From Posidonia oceanica (lineage: Eukaryota > Streptophyta > Magnoliopsida > Alismatales > Posidoniaceae), in NCBI GenBank assembly GCA_037176725.1, contig JAZBRS010000020.1, forward strand, positions 96,862,501 to 96,926,500: 64,000 bases of DNA, in the 5' to 3' direction. The notes beneath the pieces were generated by a model. That model had not been told where the DNA came from. It made no database searches and saw only the letters and a list, made by a program, of their open reading frames with translations. Positions 30,471 to 40,591 of the stretch are shown one piece after another. Every line of letters starts with the position of its first letter. The stretch's first letter is position 1. The translations under genes were made by a program, and so were the position numbers.

Positions 30471-33400
30471 CTACTGATAGTACTTCTTTAGATAGCAGAG
30501 GTTGACGGGCTCAGACTGCTCGACCTGGTCCATATCCTCAAGAGTTACAGCGCCTCCCGAAAAGATCTGCTTGACCACGAAGGGGCCACGCCAGTTGGGT
30601 CGGAATTTCCCTCGACCGTCAGGCAAATGAATGGCGCGCAAGACAAGGTCCCCTGGCTGAAAGTTTCTGGGCTGGACCTTCTTCAAGAATGCTTTGGCCA
30701 TCCGCTTCTGATAGCAGTGAGCGTTGTGCATAGCTTGCAGTCTGCGCTCATCAATTAAGTTCAGTTGGATGCAGCGGTCTTCGACCCATTCTGCTTCTTC
30801 CAACCCAGCTTCTCGTAGGATCCGCAGAGAGGGGATCTCTACTTCAACAGGTAACACCACTTCCATGCCGTACACCAGAGAGTACGGGGTGGCTCCTGTA
30901 GAGGTCCGGATTGATGTCCTGTATGCCCAGAGTGCGTACGGGAGCTTGTCGTGCCAATCCTTGTGGGTTTCTGCCATTTTCTTCAGAATCTTGACAATGT
31001 TCTTGTTTGCAGACTCCACAGCTCCGTTCATCTGTGGCCGATAGGGCGAGGATCGATGATGCTTGATCTTGAGACTCTGCAGGAATTCCTCGATCCTTTT
31101 GGCAATGAAGTTTGTGCCATTATCAGAGACGACTGAGTGCGGGACCCCATATCGGGCAACGATATTGTTTCTGATAAATTTTTCTGTTGCCACAGCGGTG
31201 ACTGTTCTGTAAGAGGCTGCTTCCACCCACTTGGTAAAGTAATCGATCGCTACCAGAATGTAACGATGACCATTTGAAGCAGCAGGGTGGATGGCGCCAA
31301 TGACATCGATCCCCCAGGTGGAGAAAGGCCATGGCGAGGACATGTTGTGCAGCTGATGTGGAGGGGCCTTAATGAAGTTGCCATGAATCTGACAGTTGTG
31401 GCATCTACGCACGAACCGGCAGCAGTCGGCTTCCATGGTCTGCCAGAAATATCGCTGGAGCATGATCTTCTTGGCCAGGAGGACGCCGTTCATGTGCGGG
31501 CCACAGGTCCCTGCATGCACTTGGAGCATCAGCGTGTCAGCCTCCGATTTGTTCAGGCAGCGCAGTAGCATCTGATTGTATGACCTTCTGTACAGCTGCC
31601 CGGCCCCTAACACATACTTTGACGCCAGACGCGCCAGAGTTCTCTTGTCTGCTGCCGTGGTATCAGGAGGAAAGCTACCAGACTCCAGAAAGGTTTTTAT
31701 ATCTTGATACCAGGGCTGCCCCTCTGCTGGATCTGCCTCTTCTATGTTCATGCAGTATGCAGGCTGCTCGATGCGAGCGACTGATACATCCACTGTGCTA
31801 TCTTCTGAAATGGTGAGCCAGGATGCCAGAGTTGCCAATGCGTCTGCATACGCGTTCTTGGCTCTGTTCATGTATGTGAAGCAGATGCTCTCAAATTCTT
31901 CCATCAGCCTCAGCAGGTGTTCGTGATACGGCACAAGCTTGGGATCTTTTGTCCTCCAGTCACCGTTCACTTGAGAAATTACCAGCATGGCATCACCGTG
32001 CACATGCAGCTTCTGTGCCTCATGTTCAAGGGCGACTTTCAACCCTAGGATGCATGCTTCGTACTCCGCTTCATTGTTTGTGCATGCGAAAGTCAGCTTC
32101 CTCGCGAAGGGAATCATCTGTCCCTGGGGCATGGTCAGTACTGCGCCTACGCCTCGGCCCCTTTTGTTGACTGCACCATCAAAGTAGAGCTGCCATTCCT
32201 CTTGCTTCTCAGGATTTTTCTGCTCAGAGTCCTCCATTGCAAAGAGAATGTCTTCATCAGGGAACTGTGTCTGGAGGGGTTGGTATTCAGGCAGAGGAAG
32301 GTCAGCAAGATGGTCTGCCATGGCCTGACCCTTCATGGATTTCTGTGTGACAAAGGTGATGTCGTACTGAGACAATAACACCTGCCACTTAGCACATCTG
32401 CCCACCATGGCCGGCTTTTGGAAAAGGAACTTGATAGGATCACGCCGGCATAAGAGCTGTACTGGGTATGCCATCATGTAGTGCCTTAGCTTCTGTGCAG
32501 CCCAGACAAGGGACAAACAGGTCATCTCTAGTGTACTGTACCTGGCTTCGCATTCAATAAACTTCTTGCTCAGGTAATAGATGGCGCGCTCCTTTCTACC
32601 AGATTCGTCATGTTGGCCCAAGACGGCGCCCATGGAATGCTGCGTGGTAGAAAGGTAGAGAAGCAAAGGTCTCCCTGGTGTAGGCAGGACCAGGACAGGA
32701 GGCTTGATCAGCAGCTGCTTGATCTTGGCAAATGCAGCTTGACACTCCTCGCTCCAGTGAATCTGCGCATTCTTCTTCAAGAGCTTGAATATGGGCTCGC
32801 AGATGGGCGTGAGCTGTGCAATGAAGCGGCTAATATATTGTAAACGCCCAAGCAGACTTCTGACTTCTTTTTCAGTCCTGGGGGGTGGCATGTCCACGAT
32901 GGCTTGTGCTTCAACGGGTCCACCTCAATCCCCCTTTGGCTAACAATGTAGCCGAGCAATTTGCCAGAAGACACCCCGAATACGCACTTCTTGGGATTCA
33001 GGCGCAGCTTGTACTTCCGTAGACGGTCAAAGAGCTTTTTGAGACAGGTAAGATGATCTTCAGGCTCTTTGGTTTTGGCAATCATGTCGTCTACGTAGAC
33101 CTCTACTTCTTGGTGCATGAGGTCGTGGAACAGCGCAGTCATGGCCCTCTGATAGGTCGCACCAGCATTCTTCAGGCCGAACGGCATGACTTGGTAGCAG
33201 AAGACTCCCCAAGGGGTGATGAATGAAGTCTTTTCCATGTCTTCTTCTGCCATTTTGATTTGATTGTATCCAGAAAAGCCGTCCATGAAGGAGAGCATCT
33301 TGTGGCCCGCTGTATTGTCGACTAGGACGTCAATGTGAGGCAACGGAAAGTCGTCCTTGGGACTCGCCTTGTTCAGGTCCCTGTAGTCGATGCAGATCCG

Positions 33401-34864
33401 GATTAGGCCATCTTTCTTGGGCACAGGTACAATGTTTGCCAGCCATTCAGGATAAAGAACGACCTTCAGAAAGTCGACGCTGAGCTGCTTCATTATCTCT
33501 TCCTTGATCATGAGCAGCCATTGTGGTCACCATCTTCTTAGTTTCTGCTTCACTGGCTTGGCATCCGGGTTTAGGGGCAGATTGTGCACCACTACTTCTA
33601 TGTCAAGGCCGACCATATCCTCATAACTCCAGGCAAAGACATCCGCATATTCTTTCAGGAATGCGATGAACTCTGCTCGAGCCTGGGAGGACAGCTGGGC
33701 ACTGATACGAACTTCTCTGACTTCCTCAGCTGTGCCGATGTTGACAACCTCCGTTTCTTCTTCGACATGGAGGTTGGGGCCTTCTGGGTCGTCGTCATAG
33801 GGCCGGAACTCGGGCAATGATTCATCAGTCTCATCCATGCCCGTATCATCCTCCTCTCCGTGAGCAATAAGTTCCGAGAGGATCTCTTTCCCAAAAGGAC
33901 TTGTGATGTCGAAAGAGTGCACGTGTCCCGCTGCTTGGCCCTGGTGACGCTTCAGGATGGTCACGCTTACTCTAGTGTTCTTGTAGCTTCGGTGCGCGAC
34001 CTCCGTCCCAGCAACTCCTTCTGCTGTTTGCTCTGGCCTGACTGATTCTGCTGAGTGCTTTGTTGATTCTACTGAGGGCCTTGCTGATTCTGCTGTTGAT
34101 GCTGCTGACTGTTCTGCCGCTGAGGCTGCTGACAGATCTGTTACTGATTCTGCTTTCTGCTCTGTTACTGCTGCTGCTTGCACTGCTGATGCTTCCCCCT
34201 CCGGGTCTTCCAGTGTGCTTGGGGAGGGTATGTCGAACTGGCGGCTGATTTGGGCGTTGCCGCTTGCTATGCTGCTCAAGTGAGGCATGGGTTGCACAAA
34301 CCACCTAGACCCGCCTTCTGATCGGAGAGTAATGAGCTCATCTGGTCTAGGGGAGTCCGGCGCTGCTGAGTCTTCTTCCAGGACCATGATAGAGGCATGG
34401 TCTTCTTGCAGAGGAGGGTCTGTAACCACGGCTTTCCCTTTCCTTTCTGCGGCTTGATGCTCTGCCAGGTCTTCTGCTATCGACTTGATCTGTTCTTGAT
34501 AGAGTAGCTCTAAGTCAGACATCCAAGAATCGACCTGGGCTTCTATCGCCACTCCTTCTTCCTCGTCCGAGGGGGAGTCGACGTAGTAGGCGCTGGGGGC
34601 CTGCGGCACTGGCCCGGCTGCAAGACAGATTGCTGCCCTTGGGGTCTGCATGATCTGGTTCACGGGCGCGTCCCCTGACGGCAGTTCTGATGTAGAAGGC
34701 CCAAACAAACAAGTCAGCGGTGCTATAGATGGATATGCTGCCAGGGTCACTGTTGGAGAGTAAGCAAGGGTGCTCTTCAGAGGACTCAAGGGCCCGGAGA
34801 GTGTAGTGCTCAGTTGGCCTTTTGTATCGGGCCGTAACTGAGAGAGTGCAGCCTCTGACGCCAT
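30471..34864 (-). pseudogene. pol: Element D pol: RT, RNase H, archaeal RNase H, integrase; two breaks
   Basis: The frame opens at ATG 34864 with a Ser/Ala/Glu-rich lead. RT (about 33500-32950) has FMDGFSGYNQIKMAEED and catalytic YVDD near 33095. Classical RNase H follows (about 32700-32330). Archaeal-type RNase H (about 32200-31810) keeps FDGA, EYEA, HGDA and YADALA. Integrase has an H-H-C-C finger (about 31530-31390), Asp residues in WGIDVIG and SDNGTNF, and the Glu in VESANK, then a GPF/Y-type end (PNWRGPF) to the stop at 30471. TGA at 33527-33529 sits where Arg is expected, and one base is missing near 32910. Catalytic residues are intact, so the breaks are recent, or the protein comes from sister copies. 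Confidence 0.93.
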
Positions 34865-34983
34865 GGGGTCTTGCCATGAGAGCTGCTGCTGGTTGTCAGG
34901 AGGATGCGAAACGGACTACGCCTGCTGCATTCCTGGAGATGTGGCTGCTGAAGCGGGCTGAGCCGCGCTGCTGACTGTACTGA

Positions 34984-37413
34984 TTAACTGCCCCCCAGAG
35001 ATAGGGACAGTGGCACTGATGTAACTGTGACCGCTGGTTGCATGCTTGGTTCTGCCAGAAGGAGTGTCTCTGACTCCTGCACTGCTGCTGTCTGTACTTG
35101 GGAAGCTGATGTGGCTGCAAAGGATTGGGAACTTGCATCTGCCACAGGGCCCGCTGAGCTGCCTGCTGTTTCTGCCAGAGGAAGAGCTGAATAGATTGAC
35201 TGTGTGGCCTCTGCTCTGATTACTGTTTCTGCTGTGCTGGTTGGGACTGCCTCTGTTGTGCCAGACTGCTCCTCATCCGAGTAGTAGTCCTCAACACACA
35301 CCCAATCCTCTGTCGGTACCGTGTCTTGATCGTCGGATGATCCCAGGGTTCCTGCACTGGTAAAGTTAGTGAGGTCTCTGGGAATGGCTGATTCTGGATT
35401 GCTGAGCTGAGAGCAGTGATCTTCGTTGGTCTTGGGCTCGTAGCCGAGGCCTTCAGATTTCCTTCGCTCCACTGCTACGATCGGCTCTGCGATCCCCTGG
35501 CCGTGACGCCCGAGCGGCGTACCCTTTATGTAACCCCACCTGTGACATACATTCTCGACCATTCGAAAGGGGTTGCTGTGAACGGTCAAGGAGTTGACAC
35601 GTTCAAGATCAGGAATGAAGTTAACCGGCTCACACCGATTAACGCGATATAGGGCTTCGGAAGTCTCGGGGTCAAACGGGATAGATTGCGAAGACACGGG
35701 GGAGACTGCTTCGATCCACTCCTTCTCAAAGTTCTCCGCCATGACGACAATGACATCGTCGCCGCGACGGTACTTTATCATTCGATGGAGGGTCGAAGGA
35801 AGGACCTGATGCTTGTGGAGCCAAGGGCGCCCAAGCAGAAGATTGAAGTTCGGCTGCAAGTCGACGACATAGAATTCTACGTCGAAGACAACCGGGCCAA
35901 TAGCGAGAGGAATAATCAGAACCCCTAGAGCATCATGGTGAGTGTTGTCAAAGGCTGTCATTCCCTTCACGGCTGGCGTGATGTCCTCGGCTTTGAATCC
36001 GAGCTTGGTTGCAGTACGCAAGGGGCAGACGTTAAGGCCTGACCCATTATCAACCAGTGTTAGGGGAATGCGAAAGTTTTTGAACTGCACCGTGACGAAT
36101 AGGGGCTGGTTGTGATTAATCCCCGCCGGAGGCAGCTCATCGCTCGTAAAAGAGATGACCTGGGGATCCGCAATCAACCCAACCATGCTCTCCAAGGCTG
36201 AAGGCTCAATGGACTGGGACACACGGGCAGCCTGGAACACGCGAAGAAAAGCCTCGCGGTGTTCGGCAGAGGTGTGGATCAAGTCCCAGATAGAAATGTC
36301 GGCTTTGACCTTCTTAAGCTGGGAGGTCAAGTCGGCTTTAGGTTGGCTCTTTCTAGCAACTGGAGGGGTGATTCTAGCAGGTTCTAAGGGGGTAGTGGCA
36401 GGAAGCTGGGTTTCTACAGGCTGGGTAGGGATTTGGCTAGCTACAGGCTGATCTGGGGTTGGATCCGCTAAGGGTTGGCCCGAGGGTGGGGGCACAACAG
36501 GTCTAGGGGGAGTTGGCCTAATTGCCGGTGTTGGGGGTCTGTAAACCCTCCCCGATCGCGTTACTTCCGCGCACATCTCTGTGGCGTAGCTGTAAGGGAC
36601 ACGATGGGTGTCTAGGGTCAAATCAATGACGACTAGAGCACGTGCTGCGAGCACAGGAGAGGTTACAGGGGGACCTACGGGGTACTGAGGTCTCTCTAGA
36701 GGGTATGGTTGCTGGGGTGGGAAGGCTGGGGCAGGTTGAGGTCTGCCTAGAAGGTGTAGCTGAGGTCGCCCTAAAAGGTGGATGGGGGAACTAGGCTGGG
36801 CCCTAGCTAGAAGGTGCACAGGGGATTGAGCCTGGGGAAGCACGGTGGGAGGCGCGAGAGGGCGCTTCGGCCTGGCACGCGGTCGGATCAAGTGAATTCC
36901 CGACTCGGAGCCGGCAACTGCCGCGAGATAGAGACTGACTGGGAAAGGCTCAGAGATGTCAGAGATGAGATTAGAAGGGTCTACTACAGAGGTAGCAGGC
37001 CCAGAAGGAAAGACAGAGTGGATGCCTGAGGTTCCCGCCCCTCCCGGATAAGTGTGCTCCGGTAAAGGTTGGCGGGTGATGCCAGAATGCGGGGGAACAG
37101 CTGAGTGTGCAGATGCATGAGTGTGTGCTTGAGTGGATGCCTCGTGCGTGTTGATCACAATCGTTCCCGATTCGATCAAGTCCTGAATAGCGTTCCGCAG
37201 GGAGAAGCAATTGTCCGTCGAATGCCCGGCGCTTTGATGGAAGTTGCAGAAGAGGTCCGGCCACAACCAATGCGGCAGAGGACTTGGTGGCGGACGAACC
37301 TCCGGGAACTTCAGGAGCGATGCAACCTTTGGCAAGATGACCGTGAGCGGTTCCACCAGTGGGGCGAAACTACGCCTCTCAATGGGTGGCCTTCTTTGCC
37401 TCTGGTATGAGCC
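34984..37413 (-). CDS. Element D zinc knuckle, protease and G-patch region
   Basis: This continues gag in the same frame after TAA 37414-37416. A C-C-H-like knuckle (FCNFHQSAGHSTDNC) lies near 37190-37260. Then come a long Pro-rich stretch and a helical lead (ISIWDLIHTSAEHREAF). The protease-like fold has VDNGSGLNVC near 36043 and LLGRPWLHKH near 35820; the usual D-T/S-G is D-N-G. G-patch glycines follow (GRHGQGI, GLGYEP) near 35430-35560. The Ala/Ser/Thr-rich end runs into a frame change near 34985 before pol opens at 34864. A natural frameshift, an intron or a mutation could explain that join. Confidence 0.82.
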   Translation of the reverse strand, partial: GSYQRQRRPPIERRSFAPLVEPLTVILPKVASLLKFPEVRPPPSPLPHWLWPDLFCNFHQSAGHSTDNCFSLRNAIQDLIESGTIVINTHEASTQAHTHASAHSAVPPHSGITRQPLPEHTYPGGAGTSGIHSVFPSGPATSVVDPSNLISDISEPFPVSLYLAAVAGSESGIHLIRPRARPKRPLAPPTVLPQAQSPVHLLARAQPSSPIHLLGRPQLHLLGRPQPAPAFPPQQPYPLERPQYPVGPPVTSPVLAARALVVIDLTLDTHRVPYSYATEMCAEVTRSGRVYRPPTPAIRPTPPRPVVPPPSGQPLADPTPDQPVASQIPTQPVETQLPATTPLEPARITPPVARKSQPKADLTSQLKKVKADISIWDLIHTSAEHREAFLRVFQAARVSQSIEPSALESMVGLIADPQVISFTSDELPPAGINHNQPLFVTVQFKNFRIPLTLVDNGSGLNVCPLRTATKLGFKAEDITPAVKGMTAFDNTHHDALGVLIIPLAIGPVVFDVEFYVVDLQPNFNLLLGRPWLHKHQVLPSTLHRMIKYRRGDDVIVVMAENFEKEWIEAVSPVSSQSIPFDPETSEALYRVNRCEPVNFIPDLERVNSLTVHSNPFRMVENVCHRWGYIKGTPLGRHGQGIAEPIVAVERRKSEGLGYEPKTNEDHCSQLSNPESAIPRDLTNFTSAGTLGSSDDQDTVPTEDWVCVEDYYSDEEQSGTTEAVPTSTAETVIRAEATQSIYSALPLAETAGSSAGPVADASSQSFAATSASQVQTAAVQESETLLLAEPSMQPAVTVTSVPLSLSLGGS

Positions 37414-39261
37414 TTACTGAACCGGTGCGGCAGGATAGACCGGTCTAGCGGTGGTAGTGATGTGTGGTGTGTGTGGATTCCTAGGTGCAGGAGCGTACAC
37501 CATCTGAGCTGGGGCAGGCTGGGATGGCAAGCGAACAGGCACAGCAGGGGAGTCGACGAATGCAACAACGGGTTTCGGCAAATCCTTCCTCTTCGGGCGG
37601 TTGTTGTTGCTGCCGCTGTTGTTGTTGTTGGAGGCGCTGCTGTTGGCACTGTTACTGCTGATCACTGCCTGCTTAGCGAACGCAGAGAGAGCTGGGAAGT
37701 TGCCACTCCGCAAAGAACTCTCCACGCGCGCTCCAGCTCTGATGAGTGCCGCAAAAGTAGTGACTGGTTGGATGCTAAGCAGAGCTCCGAGAGACGGCTG
37801 CACCCCTTTGATAACGATCTCGATAGACTCCTCGTCAGAGGGTCTATCTCGAACCTGAGATGCAAGGGCGCGCCAGCGGCCGACGTACTCCCCGAACGGC
37901 TCGCCAGAATTCTGCTTGATTGCGATCAAGTCCGCCCTCTTTGGGACCAGATCGAGGTTGAAGGAGTATTGTTCCAGGAACGCCTGGCTGAGGTCGTTCC
38001 AAGTCTTGATGGCTGACATATCAAGTGATGTAAACCACTTGAGTGCCGGCCTGGTCAAACTCTTCTGGAACAAGCAGATCAGCAACCTCTCGTCAGCCTG
38101 AAGCTGAGCGAGATCACCGCAATACGCCTTCAAATGTGCTACGGGGCAGCCCCTACCATTATACTTCTCGAAGTCCGGGATTTTGAACGTCGGAGGGAGT
38201 ACCGCCTCTGGAAAGCAGCAGAGGTCCCGGAATTGGTAGGTCTGGTGCTCAGTACCCTGCACTAGTCGTAGTGCCTTCTCCAAGACGTCCATCCGGTTAT
38301 TGATGGGGTCTGGGATTGCTGCTGTAGGAGAGGGATCAGCAGGGGTAGCGAGCACATACGCCGAATGGGTCGCACCTAAGTGCTCCTCCGGATCTACCAT
38401 GGCGTCGCCTGGTGGAGCAACGGGATGGCCGGCGTATCCGTGCTGGGGGACTGTGTATGCAAGAGTGTATGCAGGATGCTGGACCTGATGCAGAGGAGAA
38501 GAGTAGATGCCATGCTGTGCTGTGACAGGGGTAGGATGACGGAGCACTAGTTGCTGTACAGGCGGGGTGCCAGACAACGAGCCAGTGAGGTACTGGGCTC
38601 CAGCCGGTCCAAAGGACTGACCACCAGGGGGAAGTGGAGCATGCTGTGCTAAGTGTTGTGCAGCAGGAGGCGGTAAACGAGCCCCCATCGTCGGAACCGT
38701 GAGTAGTTGAGACGATGGTCGAGGCGGAGGTGTGGAGGTCGATGCATGGAATGCAGGAACTGGCCTCAGAGGAACCTCAGGAACGACAGAAATAGAGGAA
38801 GGACGAACCGATAGAGCCATGCCCTGCAATCTCTGGGCAAGCTCCATCAGGTGCTGGTACTGTGCTTCGGGCGTCTCGCCAGTGGGGACGCTGAAGTGCA
38901 GTGTCGGCGAAGGCTGAGAAACAAGTGGCACGGACACAGACTGTCCGGGAGGGAAGGATTCTACAGCAAAGGTCGCAGCGACGGTGGAAGGGATGTCGAA
39001 AGCGACGTATCCCTGGGATGGAGGGGGCAGTGGCGTCTCCGAAACGCGAGTAACGGTCGTCAAGATGGATTCGGCGACCGGATCCGGAGGAAGAGATGCT
39101 TGCCACTGTCCCGGGACGTACTGAGAACCTAGAGACGTCAGGGGAGGAAACCCTGGCGTTGGAGGGGGAACAAGGGGGACAGAAGGAGCAACCGGAGGGG
39201 CCGGAATGGAAACACCCTCCGTGACAGGAGTGAAAAGAGGCTCACTAACGTACTGGGCCAT
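37414..39261 (-). CDS. gag: Element D gag
   Basis: Capsid polyprotein. I choose ATG 39261 (MAQYVSEPLF); the frame is open further to 39336 but without ATG. A Pro-rich N-terminal third is followed by the retrotransposon gag domain (about 38200-37690: FKIPDFEKYNGRG, LKWFTSLDM, GEYVGRWRALA, RSGNFPAL). An Asn/Ser-rich run (about 37660-37600) precedes a basic, Pro-rich end. TAA 37414-37416 ends the frame, but the same frame reopens at once into the knuckle and protease, and element C reads through the equivalent place. So the stop is either a mutation or a readthrough site. Confidence 0.88.
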   Translation of the reverse strand: MAQYVSEPLFTPVTEGVSIPAPPVAPSVPLVPPPTPGFPPLTSLGSQYVPGQWQASLPPDPVAESILTTVTRVSETPLPPPSQGYVAFDIPSTVAATFAVESFPPGQSVSVPLVSQPSPTLHFSVPTGETPEAQYQHLMELAQRLQGMALSVRPSSISVVPEVPLRPVPAFHASTSTPPPRPSSQLLTVPTMGARLPPPAAQHLAQHAPLPPGGQSFGPAGAQYLTGSLSGTPPVQQLVLRHPTPVTAQHGIYSSPLHQVQHPAYTLAYTVPQHGYAGHPVAPPGDAMVDPEEHLGATHSAYVLATPADPSPTAAIPDPINNRMDVLEKALRLVQGTEHQTYQFRDLCCFPEAVLPPTFKIPDFEKYNGRGCPVAHLKAYCGDLAQLQADERLLICLFQKSLTRPALKWFTSLDMSAIKTWNDLSQAFLEQYSFNLDLVPKRADLIAIKQNSGEPFGEYVGRWRALASQVRDRPSDEESIEIVIKGVQPSLGALLSIQPVTTFAALIRAGARVESSLRSGNFPALSAFAKQAVISSNSANSSASNNNNSGSNNNRPKRKDLPKPVVAFVDSPAVPVRLPSQPAPAQMVYAPAPRNPHTPHITTTARPVYPAAPVQ

Positions 39262-40571
39262 TGCTGACCTAGATCGCGTGAGAATAGGGCTGCGACGAGT
39301 GTTCAAGCGGTGAGTCCTAAGGGGAGCTATCTTCACAAATGTGGATAGCTCAGAGGGGGAATGGTCGCGAATGAAGTCGCAAAAGGGGTGTCAACGGGGG
39401 TCGGTACTCGAGCTCTGGCAAAGGGAAACTCGCTATACCGATCACGCTGACACAACAGAAGGAAATTAGGGTTAGAAACTAAAAGATGAATGCAAATGAG
39501 TTAATTAAATGGCATGAATGATATCCATGCTTTCTAGTATGCCCCCCCTCACCTAACTAGTGTGTCCTAGCAAGGTTGTCTACTCCGGGTACCCCTGGGT
39601 GTACGGGTCACCGACTCAGGTCAGAAAAAGTAGGCCCCCTGTCTAACTCCCGGCCCAAAGCTCAGGAAATGACAGGGTGGTGTGTTGGTGGCCTCTACCC
39701 CGCCAAAGCGTGGGTGGTACCCTCTACTAACACCGACACGACCCCCGGACGAGGGGGGGACAGACCGACTAACTCGTGCCATGCCCAAAGCAGTGGAACA
39801 AGAAGCCGAGACCGTCCTTCGCAGACTAATAGGTGGACTCAGATGAGAAGAATGCATGCCCTATATGATGCTTATGCAAATGCTTAAAGTCTTTTATCTT
39901 GCACATTTTATTAACCAGAGGGAGTGAAGGATTGTTCAGAGTCTCTAGTTGCTCCTAGGAGTTCTTTTTACTTACGGTTTTTAGTTAACCCTGGGGAGAG
40001 CAGACAAGTCTCTACTATCCTAGGCATGGCATGTGCGAAAGGGAAGAAAATCAGTCAAGCATGGCAGGCAGACGATCATACAACACAACAAAAGGCAAGT
40101 GCATGGCATGTGCGAGTGTTTGTGAGCATAATGGTGAAGAAAAACATTCATCGAGTCAAAAAGCATGTATGCAAGGCATGTGCGTGCGTAGTGACATAGC
40201 AAAAGTGTGAGAGAAGCATTCAGCATTCAAAAAGCATGTATCGTTGCCAAACAAGTATGTAGACATGCAATGTGCGATAATTAAAGCAATAATAAGCAAG
40301 TAAGGCAAAAAATAAAGACAAGTAAGCTGTAAAGGAAGTAAGAGCGTAAGCAAGACAATAAGTAAATAAACAAGCAGAGAAGCAAAGCCAAGCGAAAGGG
40401 AGCGCAAACCGAGACGAAAGAGGTGCAAAACCTAAGCAAAGTAGCCACAAAGTGACTTTCTAGGAGTTTGCACAGAAAAAAGAGCAAAGCAGACAAAGAA
40501 GGCACACAAGGCAGGCAAAACTGCGAAAACAGGTGAGCAAAAAGCCAGGAACGAAAGCCGGAGTCTAGCTT
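39262..40571 (-). other. Element D leader
   Basis: Untranslated part between the primer-binding site and gag. Phrases such as GGTCAGAAAAAGTAGG and AAAAAGCATGTAT...GGCATGTGC recur in C's leader (50560-51240), so the two leaders are homologous. No gene seen. Confidence 0.75.
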
Positions 40572-40590
40572 ATCCCCAGCAGAGTCGCCA
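40572..40590 (-). promoter_or_regulatory. Element D primer-binding site
   Basis: On minus TGGCGACTCTGCTGGGGAT lies one base inside the 5' LTR. It starts with TGG, as expected for pairing with a tRNA 3' CCA end, and resembles Ogre-type primer sites (reported to match tRNA-Arg; identity not checked here). Confidence 0.85.
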
Positions 40591-40591
40591 C

